The notes below the pieces were generated by a model. That model was given only the letters and a program-made list of their open reading frames with translations, was not told the origin of the DNA and did no database searches. This document shows positions 1 to 7,820 of a stretch of DNA of 64,000 bases, piece by piece; positions within the stretch are counted from its first letter, which is position 1, and each line of letters begins with the position of its first letter. Made by a program: the position numbers and the translations under genes. The stretch covers positions 109,864 through 173,863 of the forward strand of contig NZ_JALJRY010000018.1 of assembly GCF_024519455.1 (NCBI RefSeq), written 5' to 3'. This DNA is from Streptomyces sp. STR69. GTDB lineage: Bacteria; Actinomycetota; Actinomycetes; Streptomycetales; Streptomycetaceae.

Positions 1-18
1 TTTTTTTTTTTTTCCCCC
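1..18. repeat. homopolymer run at the window edge (T13 then C5)
   Basis: Thirteen T followed by five C stand directly downstream of the first gene, which is read leftwards. On that gene's strand the run is poly-A, so it is not a classical terminator U-tract. Such an A/T run is rare in DNA of this base composition. It could be real or an assembly edge. Confidence 0.6.
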
Positions 19-23
19 GCCCC

Positions 24-806
24 TCAGTAAGTCAACGCATCCTGCGCACTGGCCAGCCAATACGTCACCCGCAGGGAGTCGTCGATGTAGACGCCCTTGC
101 TGGGGAGGGCAGGAGTCGCTGCCGGGCTGATGCTGTTGTTGTTGCGGTCGAAGAAGTAGACGGAGAGGGACTTCGCGGTGCGGCCGTTGGTGCCGTTGCC
201 GTCGTCTCCGCCGGAGAGGGCGACGCCGGCGTAGCCCGACTCTCCCGGGGCGAGCGTGGTCACGGCCTGCGGCATGGAGTCCTTGATGACCGGCGGCACG
301 GACTGGGCGTCTTCGAAGTTGACGGCCGGGTAGTAGTAGAGGTCGCAGGTCTTGGAGCCGGTGTTGGTGACGGTGAGCAGCATGTGGTTGATGGGGCGGC
401 TGACCGGCTGTGCGGTCACCTTGGTGTTGGCGCCGCTGCAGGTGACGCGCTTCGTGGAGCTGCTCGAACCGGAGCCCGCCCCGGAGCCCGAACCGGACGT
501 CGAGCCCGAGCCGCCGCTCGTCTTGCCGCCCGACCCCGTGCCGCCACTGGTCGAGGAACCGCCCGTGGAGGAGCCCCCCGTCGAGGAGCCGCCCGACGTG
601 CTGCCTCCGCTCTGGCCGGTCTGTGTCCCGGACGGTGCCGAGGTCGCCGCCGAGGAGGAGTTCGGGGAGACCGCGCCGGCGTCCTGTACTCCCATCTTGT
701 CGTTGCAGGCGGTGAGCGAGAGCGCGGCCAGCGCGACGGTCGCGGCGGCGAAGAGGCGAGTACGGGTACGGGTACGGGTACGGGTACGGGCGGTGAACGC
801 GGACAT
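24..806 (-). CDS. DUF4232-like secreted lipoprotein
   Basis: 260 residues. I chose the ATG at 806 because AAGGA lies about 9 nt upstream and because the next residues form a signal peptide: an Arg-Thr repeat n-region (residues 7-17), a hydrophobic core (18-31) and a lipobox LTAC with Cys34, followed by a Ser/Gly/Thr-rich linker to about residue 125. The C-terminal 130 residues, with two Cys (VTCSG and KTCDLYY), resemble the DUF4232 extracellular beta domain common in Streptomyces. The protein is expected to be exported and lipid-anchored outside the membrane; its ligand is unknown. An in-frame upstream GTG exists but would bury the signal peptide. Confidence 0.85.
   Translation of the reverse strand: MSAFTARTRTRTRTRTRLFAAATVALAALSLTACNDKMGVQDAGAVSPNSSSAATSAPSGTQTGQSGGSTSGGSSTGGSSTGGSSTSGGTGSGGKTSGGSGSTSGSGSGAGSGSSSSTKRVTCSGANTKVTAQPVSRPINHMLLTVTNTGSKTCDLYYYPAVNFEDAQSVPPVIKDSMPQAVTTLAPGESGYAGVALSGGDDGNGTNGRTAKSLSVYFFDRNNNSISPAATPALPSKGVYIDDSLRVTYWLASAQDALTY
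761..790. repeat. five tandem copies of TACGGG in the signal-peptide coding region
   Basis: Five perfect hexamers encode the alternating Arg-Thr stretch of the lipoprotein signal peptide. Because the unit is 6 bp, gain or loss of copies would keep the frame and only change the positive charge of the n-region. Confidence 0.9.
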
Positions 807-1009
807 GGCTGTGATCCTTTTCGGAAAGGCGGGAGTTCGCTGGCCGTCCAACCGGTCGGCGGGCGGCGTGCTTTGATGACCGCAGCCTGTGCCGCATTCC
901 GTCCCACCCGCCACGGCAGCCGGGAGTTACGGGAACCTGGAACGTTCGCACCGGCTCTTACCTGGGGGAACAGGACTTCCCTGGAACGCTGGACTGGAAC
1001 GGGGGCTGG

Positions 1010-2380
1010 GTGGCAGTGGTGGACGAGACGGCCGATTTCGCGGCGCTGATACGGGAGTTCAAGGACCGTTCGGGGCTGAGCTACGGCGTGCTCGCGAAGC
1101 GGCTGCACATGAGCACGTCGACGCTGCACCGCTACTGCAACGGCGACGCCGTACCCACCGAGTACGCCCCGGTGGAGCGGTTCGCGCGCCTCTGCAAGGC
1201 GACCCCCGACGAACTCGTCGAGGCCCACCGCCGGTGGATCCTGGCCGACGGGGCCCGCCAGCGCGAGCGGAAGTCCGCCGCGACCGCCACGACCACGACC
1301 ACGGAAACGCCCACCGCGGCCACCGCGACCACCGCGGTCACAGAGGCGGCCACCGTCTCAGGGGCGACCAGCGCTCCCACCCCTGAAGCGGACTTCCCCT
1401 CCGCCGCACCGGAGCCCACCCCTCTCCCCGCACCCGAACCCGCCGTACCGGTGACCGCCCCGCGCAACCGCCGCCGTACCGCCCTCTTCGCCGCCGCCGC
1501 AGTAGCCGTAGTACTCGCGGCCACCGCCCTCGTCCCCCACCTCGTGTCCGGCAACGGCGGCGGCGACCGGAAGCAGGAGGCCGGCTCCGTGACCTCCGCG
1601 GGGCACGGCACCCCTTCCTCGTCCGCGTCCGCGAAGTCGGCCTCCTCGCCGTCCGCGTCCGCGTCGGCCTCGCCCTCCGGCTCCGCGAGTCCTTCCGGGT
1701 CCGCTACGGCGACGAGCGGGGCGTCCGCCTCCACGGGCGCGAAGTCCGGCGGGGCCGCGGACGTGGCGGCGGGCGTCCCGCTGACGGTGACGACCCGGCC
1801 GTATGCCTGGGAGAGCCCGTGCAGCCAGACCTATCTGGTGGACCGGGACGCGGCGAAGGTGCCGCCGCCGCCGACCGAGCAGGACGCGCCGAGCTGGGTG
1901 AGCGCGCTGGGTGCCGTCTCCGCCGGCAGCCAGTTCCTCGAACTCACCGTGCAGGGCACCGGCCAGGAAACCGTGGTGCTGCAGTCCCTGAACGTCCGTG
2001 TCGTCGACAGCGGTGCGCCACTGGCCTGGAACGCGTACGCGATGGGCTACGTGGGGGTCGGCTGCGGCGGCGGGGTGCCCACGCACTCCTTCGACATCGG
2101 GCTGGACGCGGCCCGCCCCGTGGCCACGCCGAAGTCCGGGCAGACAGGCCTGCCGTACAAGGTGAGCGAGAGCGAGCCCGAGGTCCTGTACATCACGGCC
2201 GCCGCGGCCTCGCACGATGTGCGCTGGTATCTGGAGCTGGCGTGGTCCAGCGGCACCCGCAAGGGCGTGCTGCGCATCGACGACCAGGGGAAGCCGTTCC
2301 GCACCAGCGGCATGAGCGGACGTCCGCAGTACGGCTACTCGCTGGAGGACAGCGACTGGGTGCCCCACCAGGCCGACTGA
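1010..2380 (+). CDS. membrane-anchored helix-turn-helix protein
   Basis: 456 residues starting at GTG 1010; nearby in-frame GTGs at 1016 and 1019 are possible. An XRE-like HTH occupies residues 8-75 (SYGVLAKRLHMSTSTLHRY). A Thr/Ala/Pro linker follows, then one membrane segment near residue 155-175 after a basic NRRRT motif, then a Ser/Ala-rich linker and an extracellular domain of about 190 residues with a Cys pair (SPCSQ, VGCGGG). The arrangement suggests a cytoplasmic DNA-binding head and an outside sensor or wall-facing domain. It is divergent from the lipoprotein gene, with about 200 bp between them. The family is common in Streptomyces; the target is unknown. Confidence 0.85.
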   Translation: MAVVDETADFAALIREFKDRSGLSYGVLAKRLHMSTSTLHRYCNGDAVPTEYAPVERFARLCKATPDELVEAHRRWILADGARQRERKSAATATTTTTETPTAATATTAVTEAATVSGATSAPTPEADFPSAAPEPTPLPAPEPAVPVTAPRNRRRTALFAAAAVAVVLAATALVPHLVSGNGGGDRKQEAGSVTSAGHGTPSSSASAKSASSPSASASASPSGSASPSGSATATSGASASTGAKSGGAADVAAGVPLTVTTRPYAWESPCSQTYLVDRDAAKVPPPPTEQDAPSWVSALGAVSAGSQFLELTVQGTGQETVVLQSLNVRVVDSGAPLAWNAYAMGYVGVGCGGGVPTHSFDIGLDAARPVATPKSGQTGLPYKVSESEPEVLYITAAAASHDVRWYLELAWSSGTRKGVLRIDDQGKPFRTSGMSGRPQYGYSLEDSDWVPHQAD

Positions 2381-2590
2381 ACGCCGACCGGCCACGGGCC
2401 GCCCCGCACCCCCACCGCGCCGCCCGGCCCCGCGTTGACACCGACCGTCGCCGGACGTTGACTGGCAGCACGCGCAGTCGTTGAAGGGTACGACCGACCG
2501 GGTCTCCGGGAGCCTGGAACAGGCCGTCGAGAAGACCGACGAGGCACGAACGCAACGAACGCCTTCAGGCGGAACGGAAGCGGCATCCTG

Positions 2591-2962
2591 ATGTACGACC
2601 AGACACGCGCCCAGCAGCCCGCGGGCCAGAACCGGACCCCCACCGAACGCCGCACGCCGGGCCCGGAGCCGCTGCTCCCGCCGGCCGAGCGGGAGCAGGT
2701 CCTCCAGCGGCTGCGGCACGCCCTCAACACCTTCGCCGACACCCCGCGCGATGCCCTGGCGGAGGCGGAGAGCGCCTACGACGAGGCCACCGCCCAGTTG
2801 GTGAGCGCCCTCGCGGCCCGCCGGGACCTCCTCCGCGCCGCCTGGGCCGACCAGGACACCGCCGCCGCTGCGGATCCCGCGGACCTCACGTCCCAGTCCG
2901 ACGAACTCCGGCACGCCCTGCGCCAGTACCGCGAGATCACCCAACGCCTGCTTCAGCTCTAG
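2591..2962 (+). CDS. small helical protein of unknown function
   Basis: 123 residues, ATG at 2591 preceded by a GGAAG-type ribosome site. A Pro-rich N-terminus (about 35 residues) is followed by amphipathic, Ala/Glu/Arg-rich helices likely to form a coiled coil. I do not recognise a named domain. Its stop TAG is shared with the convergent ATPase gene: the two reading frames overlap by 4 bp at the palindrome CTAG (2959-2962). The preceding 210 bp contain two TTGAC motifs but no further gene. Confidence 0.7.
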   Translation: MYDQTRAQQPAGQNRTPTERRTPGPEPLLPPAEREQVLQRLRHALNTFADTPRDALAEAESAYDEATAQLVSALAARRDLLRAAWADQDTAAAADPADLTSQSDELRHALRQYREITQRLLQL

Positions 2963-5900
2963 CTCACTTGCGGGTACGCCGCCTTCAACTCGCCCCACCG
3001 CAAGGCCTGTTCACCGGTGAGCGTGCCCCGCAGCTCCGCCAGTTTCAGCAGGTTCGCCTCCGCCTCCGTCCCCAGGGTCTGCGCCTCGGCCGTGTAGTGG
3101 TCGTCCAACACCGCAGACAACTCACGGGAGTTCATCACCGGCTCGATGCGCCGCGCGATCCGGTTCATCGTGCGGTACGACCCCTGGAGCCGGAACGGCG
3201 GCTCGGTGCGGGCCGCTTCCGTGGTCGCCGCCGACGCCATGTACGCGGCGTTGACCGCGAGGACGGTGTCGCGGGCGGCGAGCAGATGCCTCAACACCGC
3301 GACGATCCGGGCCAGTTCGGTGGGGTCGCAGGCGTAGGAGAGACGGTCCGCGCGGGCCGTCGCGTCGCCCCGCGCCAGCCGGATCAGCAGGTCCAGGTCG
3401 TCGCGGTCGCGGCCGGCGAGCGGGGCCAGTACGGGGTTCGAGGCCAGCGCGTTCTCGATGAAACTCAGGGCGAACAGCGCCTCCTTGCCGGTCAGTACGT
3501 CGCCGAGGTTCCAGACGTCGGCACGGTTGGCCAGCATGTCGGGCACCCGGAACCGGCTGCCGGACTCGGTGTACGGGTTGCCGGTCATACAGACGGCGAA
3601 CCGCTTGCCTCGCAGGTCGTAGGTGCGCGGCGCGCCCTCCCACACGCCCTCCATCCGCCGGGTCGCGTCGCACAACGTGATGAATTTCTGCAGGAGTTCG
3701 GGGGACGTGTGCTGGATGTCGTCCAGGTGGAGCAGCACGTTGTTGCCCGCCGCGAGCGCGAAGTTGACCTTCTCCACCTCCTGGCGTGCGGTCGCGTTCG
3801 GCGCCTCGGCCGGGTCGAGGGAGGTGACACCGTGCCCGAGGGCCGGGCCGCTGACCTTGACCAGGACCAGCCCGAGCCGGTCGGCGACGTACTCCATGAG
3901 GGTCGTCTTGCCGTAGCCCGGCGGGGAGATCAGCAGGAGCAGCCCGCCTGTGCCGACGAGTCCGTCCTCCCCTGCCGTGCCGAGCTGCCGGGCCAGGTTG
4001 TCGCCGATCAACGGGAGGTACACCTCGTCGACGAGCCGGCCCCGCACGAAGGACGACAGGACACGCGGACGGTATTCGTCGAGCCGCAGCCGGGCGCGTT
4101 CCGCCGCCACGAGGGCGGTGCGGCGGCGCTGGTACGCGCGGTGACCCGGGACGTCCTGGGTACGGAACTCACGTGTGCGGGCGAGGAGTTCATCGACCCT
4201 CACACGCAACTCACCCCCTACGACACGAGCATGGCTGCCCAGCAGTCCACCGACCGTCTCGGTCAGCCGCGCGTCCGACTCGTAACGCGCTGCGCCGGGG
4301 CAGAGTTCAGCCGCCACCGCCTCCGCCAGGTCCCCCGGGTCGACCCGTGTCCCGGACGCCGTCGTGTACGCCGTCAGCCAGGCCTCCACCAGCTGGCGGC
4401 GCGCGGGCAGGTCGTCGTCGAGGGCGATCAGATCGTCGTCGTAGGCCGAACTGCCCACCGCCCGGCGGAACTTGTCGAGCAGGGTGCGGACGCCCGCGCT
4501 GATCACGAACCCCTCGGGGGCGGTGGTGAGTTCGTCGAGGAGGTAGACCGCGGCCGACTCGCCGCCCAGTCCCTCCTCCTCGGCGAGTTCCGCGCGGAGT
4601 TCGGCGTCGGCGGGGGTGGGTCCGAACAGGTCGCGGGCCCGGGCCAGGGACCTCGCGCGCCGGGTCCAGTTCTCGCGCGCCCGTGGGTTCGTGCCGTGCG
4701 TCCAGAAGAGCAACGCGCTTGCACGGGCGGCAGGTTCGTGGCGCAGCAGGCCCGCGTCCTCGTACCGGCGGAGCAGCACCGTGAGGATCGCGGTCGCGTC
4801 GTGGTCGTGCACACCGCGTTCGTAGCCTTCGTCGTACGACTCCTGCGCGGCCCGGCGGACCAGGGCGGCGAGCTCGGGTTCCTGGGCGAGGGCCTGCGCG
4901 CCGTGTTCGTCGAGGAGGCGGGCGGCGAGGTGTTCGGCGCGGTAGACCAGCGGTGACTCGGAGGGCAGCGGGCGGTCCCAGTAGGGGCGGGTGGCCGCGA
5001 ACTCCGGGTCCTTGACCGGGGATCGGTAGTCCGTGCCGGTGAGGGCGAAGGCCAGGCCCTCGCCGGAGGGGACCAGAGTGAGGTCGAGGGGCTCGCTGTG
5101 CACGGCGAAACGGTGGCGGCCGAGACGGAGGGTCCGGCCGCCGTCCGTGGAGAGGTCGGCGCGGTCGCGCAGGGCGCGGACCGCCTCCGCGTGGGCGGCC
5201 GTGAGCCGGCCCGTCAGCTCCTCCGCCCTTGTCGGGTCGCCCAGTTCGCGGAGTTGGCCGGCGGTGCGGCGGATCCGCGCCACCATCGGGTCGGAGGCGA
5301 AGTACGTGTTCACCGCGTCGGCGTCGGCGAGCGCGACCGCGCGCCGCCCGACCGTCTCCAGCACCCGGACCGCCGACCGCGTCAACTGCTCGGCCCTGCG
5401 GGCGCGTTCGTCGACCAGGGTCTGCTTGCGGGCGGAGAGGGTCTCGTGGATCTCGGTGCGTTTGCCGGCCAGTTCGGCGAGGAAGTCGTCGAAGTCCGCG
5501 AAGCGGGCCTCCAGGTTCTCCAACCGCACCAGCAGCAGGGCGAGTTGGGTGTCGCAGGCTTCCGGGGTCGGCGCGTCCGCGAGCGCTCCCGTCACCGACT
5601 GGGCCAGCAGCGCGAACTCGGCCGCGAACTCCGCCCGTCCCTCCCGGTCCCGGAGTTCCGCGCGCCGGGCGTCCAGGGTGGCGCGGGCCCGGTTGACGCC
5701 GCCCAGCACCTCGGCGACCCGTTCCAGGATCGACGTACGGACCGTGGCGTCGGCGATGTCGAGTCCGGCGACCACCTCGGTCACCGTCCGCAGCCCTTCG
5801 GTCAGTTCGTCCAGGCGGGCCGCGACCGGGGCCGCCTCGGCGACCTTGGCCAGCGCCCCGGCCTCCGCGACCAGGGCGTCGATCAGCTCGTGATGCCCGG

Positions 5901-7671
5901 CGAACGCGTCCTCGCGGGCCAGGAACGACACCGCCCGCTGCCCGAACGCCCCCAGATCCGCCTCGACTTCGGCCGCCGCCTCCTCGATCCGCGCGATGTC
6001 CGCGTACCGCATCTCCTTCAACGACGGCAAACGCCCCTGCGCACGCCGGAGTTCGGTGAGCCCGCTGACCCAGCCCGCCGCGTCCCGGGGTGCCTCCCCC
6101 CGCAACCGCCGGACGAGGGAGGCGAGACGGTCCGTCGCGTCGGCGACGGCATCGGCGGCCCGCCTGGTCAGAGTCCGGACCGTCTCGAACTCGGTCAGGA
6201 CCTGCTCCGCCGTACCCCGCACCTCCTCCAACGGGCCCCGCAGATCGCCGAGTTCGGCGTCCCCCAGCCAGTGATGCGTGTCGGCCGCCCGGACACACGC
6301 GGCGACCAGCGCCTCGTACACCTCCGTCGTCGGCTCCAGCCCGACGACCGCGCCCGTCAGCGACAGACAGTCGGAGATCCCGCGCACGAGATCGGCGTTC
6401 CCGACCCGGAACAGCGGCCCGGAGCCGGTCGGTTGGGCGGCGGCATGCGTGTCGGAGACGAACGGGGTACGCCAGATCCGCACCGGATGAATCCGAGCCG
6501 CCTCGCCCGCCCCCGCGCCCAGCACGACCACGGTGCCGTCGTCGAAGAGCGCCCACCCCTGCCCGGGCAGCGGTGCCGCGACCTCCTTGCGGATCATGTT
6601 GTACGGCAGCAGCAGGCTCCGCCCCGACCCCCGCGCCCGGTACCCGAACAGCACGTCCTCCCCGTTGGGCGAGCGGACGATCCGCTCCAACTCCAGCCCG
6701 TCGGTGGCTGTTTCGAAGGTCTTGCACTCCCCCGTGGCCAGGCAGTACCCGCCCGGGAACACGATCCCCTGCTCCTCCGGCAGCCGCCGGCACGACAGCC
6801 CGATCCCGTCGAGCCGTACGACGCCCTTGGTGAGCGTGTTGAAGACCAGGTAGCGGTGGGCGTCCTCCTTGTAGGGCCGCACCCGCAGCAGCACCAGCGC
6901 GCCCACCCGTGCGTACGCGATCTCCGCGTCGGCGAGCGACTGCAGCGGCTCGTCCACCGGTTCGGCGTAAATCCCCTCCCCCGTCTCGGTGTTGTCCTCC
7001 ACCTTCACGGTGAGGGTGCCGCCCAGCGTGTCGACGTACAGCCCGTCCTGGATCCGCACATGCGGGTGCCGGCCGGGGACGAGGTCCTCGCGGCCCGTCC
7101 CGGTCCAGTCGAAGTCGTACGGCGGCGGGAGGACGTGGTCGCGCTCGCCGTGCGCGTCCAGGAAGGTCGCCGCCCGGCCGTCGTCCGTGAGCGCCCAGCG
7201 CAGCACCCGGATGTCGTCGGCCTTCTCGCCGGTACGGAAGACGGCCAGCAACTTGCCGTCGACGCAGCGGAGTCGGAGCAGGCGGGCCTGCCGGTAGTAG
7301 CGCTGCAGGGCGGTGAACTCCCGTACGAACTCCGGGTCGCCGAGGAGTCCGGGTACGGCGCTCTCGGGCAGCCCGTGCAGATCCTGGCGGTCGTACAGGG
7401 CGAGGACGTCGGCCACCGCCGTCTCCCGGCTGACGCCGAGGGACGTCTGATGGCCGAAGAGGAGCGCGTCTCCTACGGCGACGATATCCCTCGGTTCGGC
7501 CGGGTGCTCGGTGGTGAGGCGTCCGGTGCCGGCGAGTTCCAGCCGGGTCGAGCCGAACTCCTCGGTGCGGCGGGTGTTAAGCGCCTCCGCTCGGCGGGCG
7601 AGTTCGGCGGCCTGTGCGGCGAGGCGGTCGCGCAGGACCTCGTAGGTGCCGGTGTCCAGGCCGGTGGTCAT
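2959..7671 (-). CDS. giant AAA+ ATPase (annotated in relatives as DNA repair ATPase)
   Basis: 1570 residues, ATG at 7671. The first 430 residues are beta-rich, with repeated VLRWAL / YLVFNTL type strands. Residues about 450-830 are Glu/Ala/Arg-rich and probably coiled coil. The C-terminal part holds an AAA+ module: Walker A PPGYGKTT with Lys1255, Walker B LLHLDD with Asp1317-Asp1318, and a later MTGNPYTESG stretch that fits sensor 1. Relatives carry the label DNA repair ATPase (DUF3686 type), though I know of no proof of a repair role. It lies downstream of the flotillin and OB-fold genes on the same strand, which suggests a membrane-associated remodelling machine. A 15-bp hairpin sits 41 bp before its start codon. 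Confidence 0.85.
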   Translation of the reverse strand: MTTGLDTGTYEVLRDRLAAQAAELARRAEALNTRRTEEFGSTRLELAGTGRLTTEHPAEPRDIVAVGDALLFGHQTSLGVSRETAVADVLALYDRQDLHGLPESAVPGLLGDPEFVREFTALQRYYRQARLLRLRCVDGKLLAVFRTGEKADDIRVLRWALTDDGRAATFLDAHGERDHVLPPPYDFDWTGTGREDLVPGRHPHVRIQDGLYVDTLGGTLTVKVEDNTETGEGIYAEPVDEPLQSLADAEIAYARVGALVLLRVRPYKEDAHRYLVFNTLTKGVVRLDGIGLSCRRLPEEQGIVFPGGYCLATGECKTFETATDGLELERIVRSPNGEDVLFGYRARGSGRSLLLPYNMIRKEVAAPLPGQGWALFDDGTVVVLGAGAGEAARIHPVRIWRTPFVSDTHAAAQPTGSGPLFRVGNADLVRGISDCLSLTGAVVGLEPTTEVYEALVAACVRAADTHHWLGDAELGDLRGPLEEVRGTAEQVLTEFETVRTLTRRAADAVADATDRLASLVRRLRGEAPRDAAGWVSGLTELRRAQGRLPSLKEMRYADIARIEEAAAEVEADLGAFGQRAVSFLAREDAFAGHHELIDALVAEAGALAKVAEAAPVAARLDELTEGLRTVTEVVAGLDIADATVRTSILERVAEVLGGVNRARATLDARRAELRDREGRAEFAAEFALLAQSVTGALADAPTPEACDTQLALLLVRLENLEARFADFDDFLAELAGKRTEIHETLSARKQTLVDERARRAEQLTRSAVRVLETVGRRAVALADADAVNTYFASDPMVARIRRTAGQLRELGDPTRAEELTGRLTAAHAEAVRALRDRADLSTDGGRTLRLGRHRFAVHSEPLDLTLVPSGEGLAFALTGTDYRSPVKDPEFAATRPYWDRPLPSESPLVYRAEHLAARLLDEHGAQALAQEPELAALVRRAAQESYDEGYERGVHDHDATAILTVLLRRYEDAGLLRHEPAARASALLFWTHGTNPRARENWTRRARSLARARDLFGPTPADAELRAELAEEEGLGGESAAVYLLDELTTAPEGFVISAGVRTLLDKFRRAVGSSAYDDDLIALDDDLPARRQLVEAWLTAYTTASGTRVDPGDLAEAVAAELCPGAARYESDARLTETVGGLLGSHARVVGGELRVRVDELLARTREFRTQDVPGHRAYQRRRTALVAAERARLRLDEYRPRVLSSFVRGRLVDEVYLPLIGDNLARQLGTAGEDGLVGTGGLLLLISPPGYGKTTLMEYVADRLGLVLVKVSGPALGHGVTSLDPAEAPNATARQEVEKVNFALAAGNNVLLHLDDIQHTSPELLQKFITLCDATRRMEGVWEGAPRTYDLRGKRFAVCMTGNPYTESGSRFRVPDMLANRADVWNLGDVLTGKEALFALSFIENALASNPVLAPLAGRDRDDLDLLIRLARGDATARADRLSYACDPTELARIVAVLRHLLAARDTVLAVNAAYMASAATTEAARTEPPFRLQGSYRTMNRIARRIEPVMNSRELSAVLDDHYTAEAQTLGTEAEANLLKLAELRGTLTGEQALRWGELKAAYPQVS

Positions 7672-7711
7672 GGGTCCCTCTCAGGATCTCGGGCGGGGTG
7701 ATCAGGAAGTG

Positions 7712-7750
7712 GGTCCGGAACTGCCGTCCCCTGTGCGGCAGTTCCGGACC
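7712..7750 (-). terminator. 15-bp perfect hairpin between flotillin and ATPase genes
   Basis: Arms 7712-7726 and 7736-7750 pair perfectly over 15 bp around a 9-nt loop. The hairpin stands 71 bp after the flotillin stop and 41 bp before the ATPase start, with no T-run. It could be a partial terminator or attenuator that lowers ATPase expression relative to flotillin, an RNA processing site or, as a palindrome, a protein binding site. Confidence 0.6.
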
Positions 7751-7820
7751 GTCTGTGGGGCGGGACCTCGGCCTCGGCCGGATGTCGGATCTCGGCCGGG
7801 CGTCGGGCCTTCGCCAGGTG

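Noticed and set aside
1358..2998. Long leftward open frame opposite the HTH protein gene
   Set aside because: Arg/Gly/Pro-rich composition without domain, mirror of a real gene's GC bias; it also crosses two intergenic regions.
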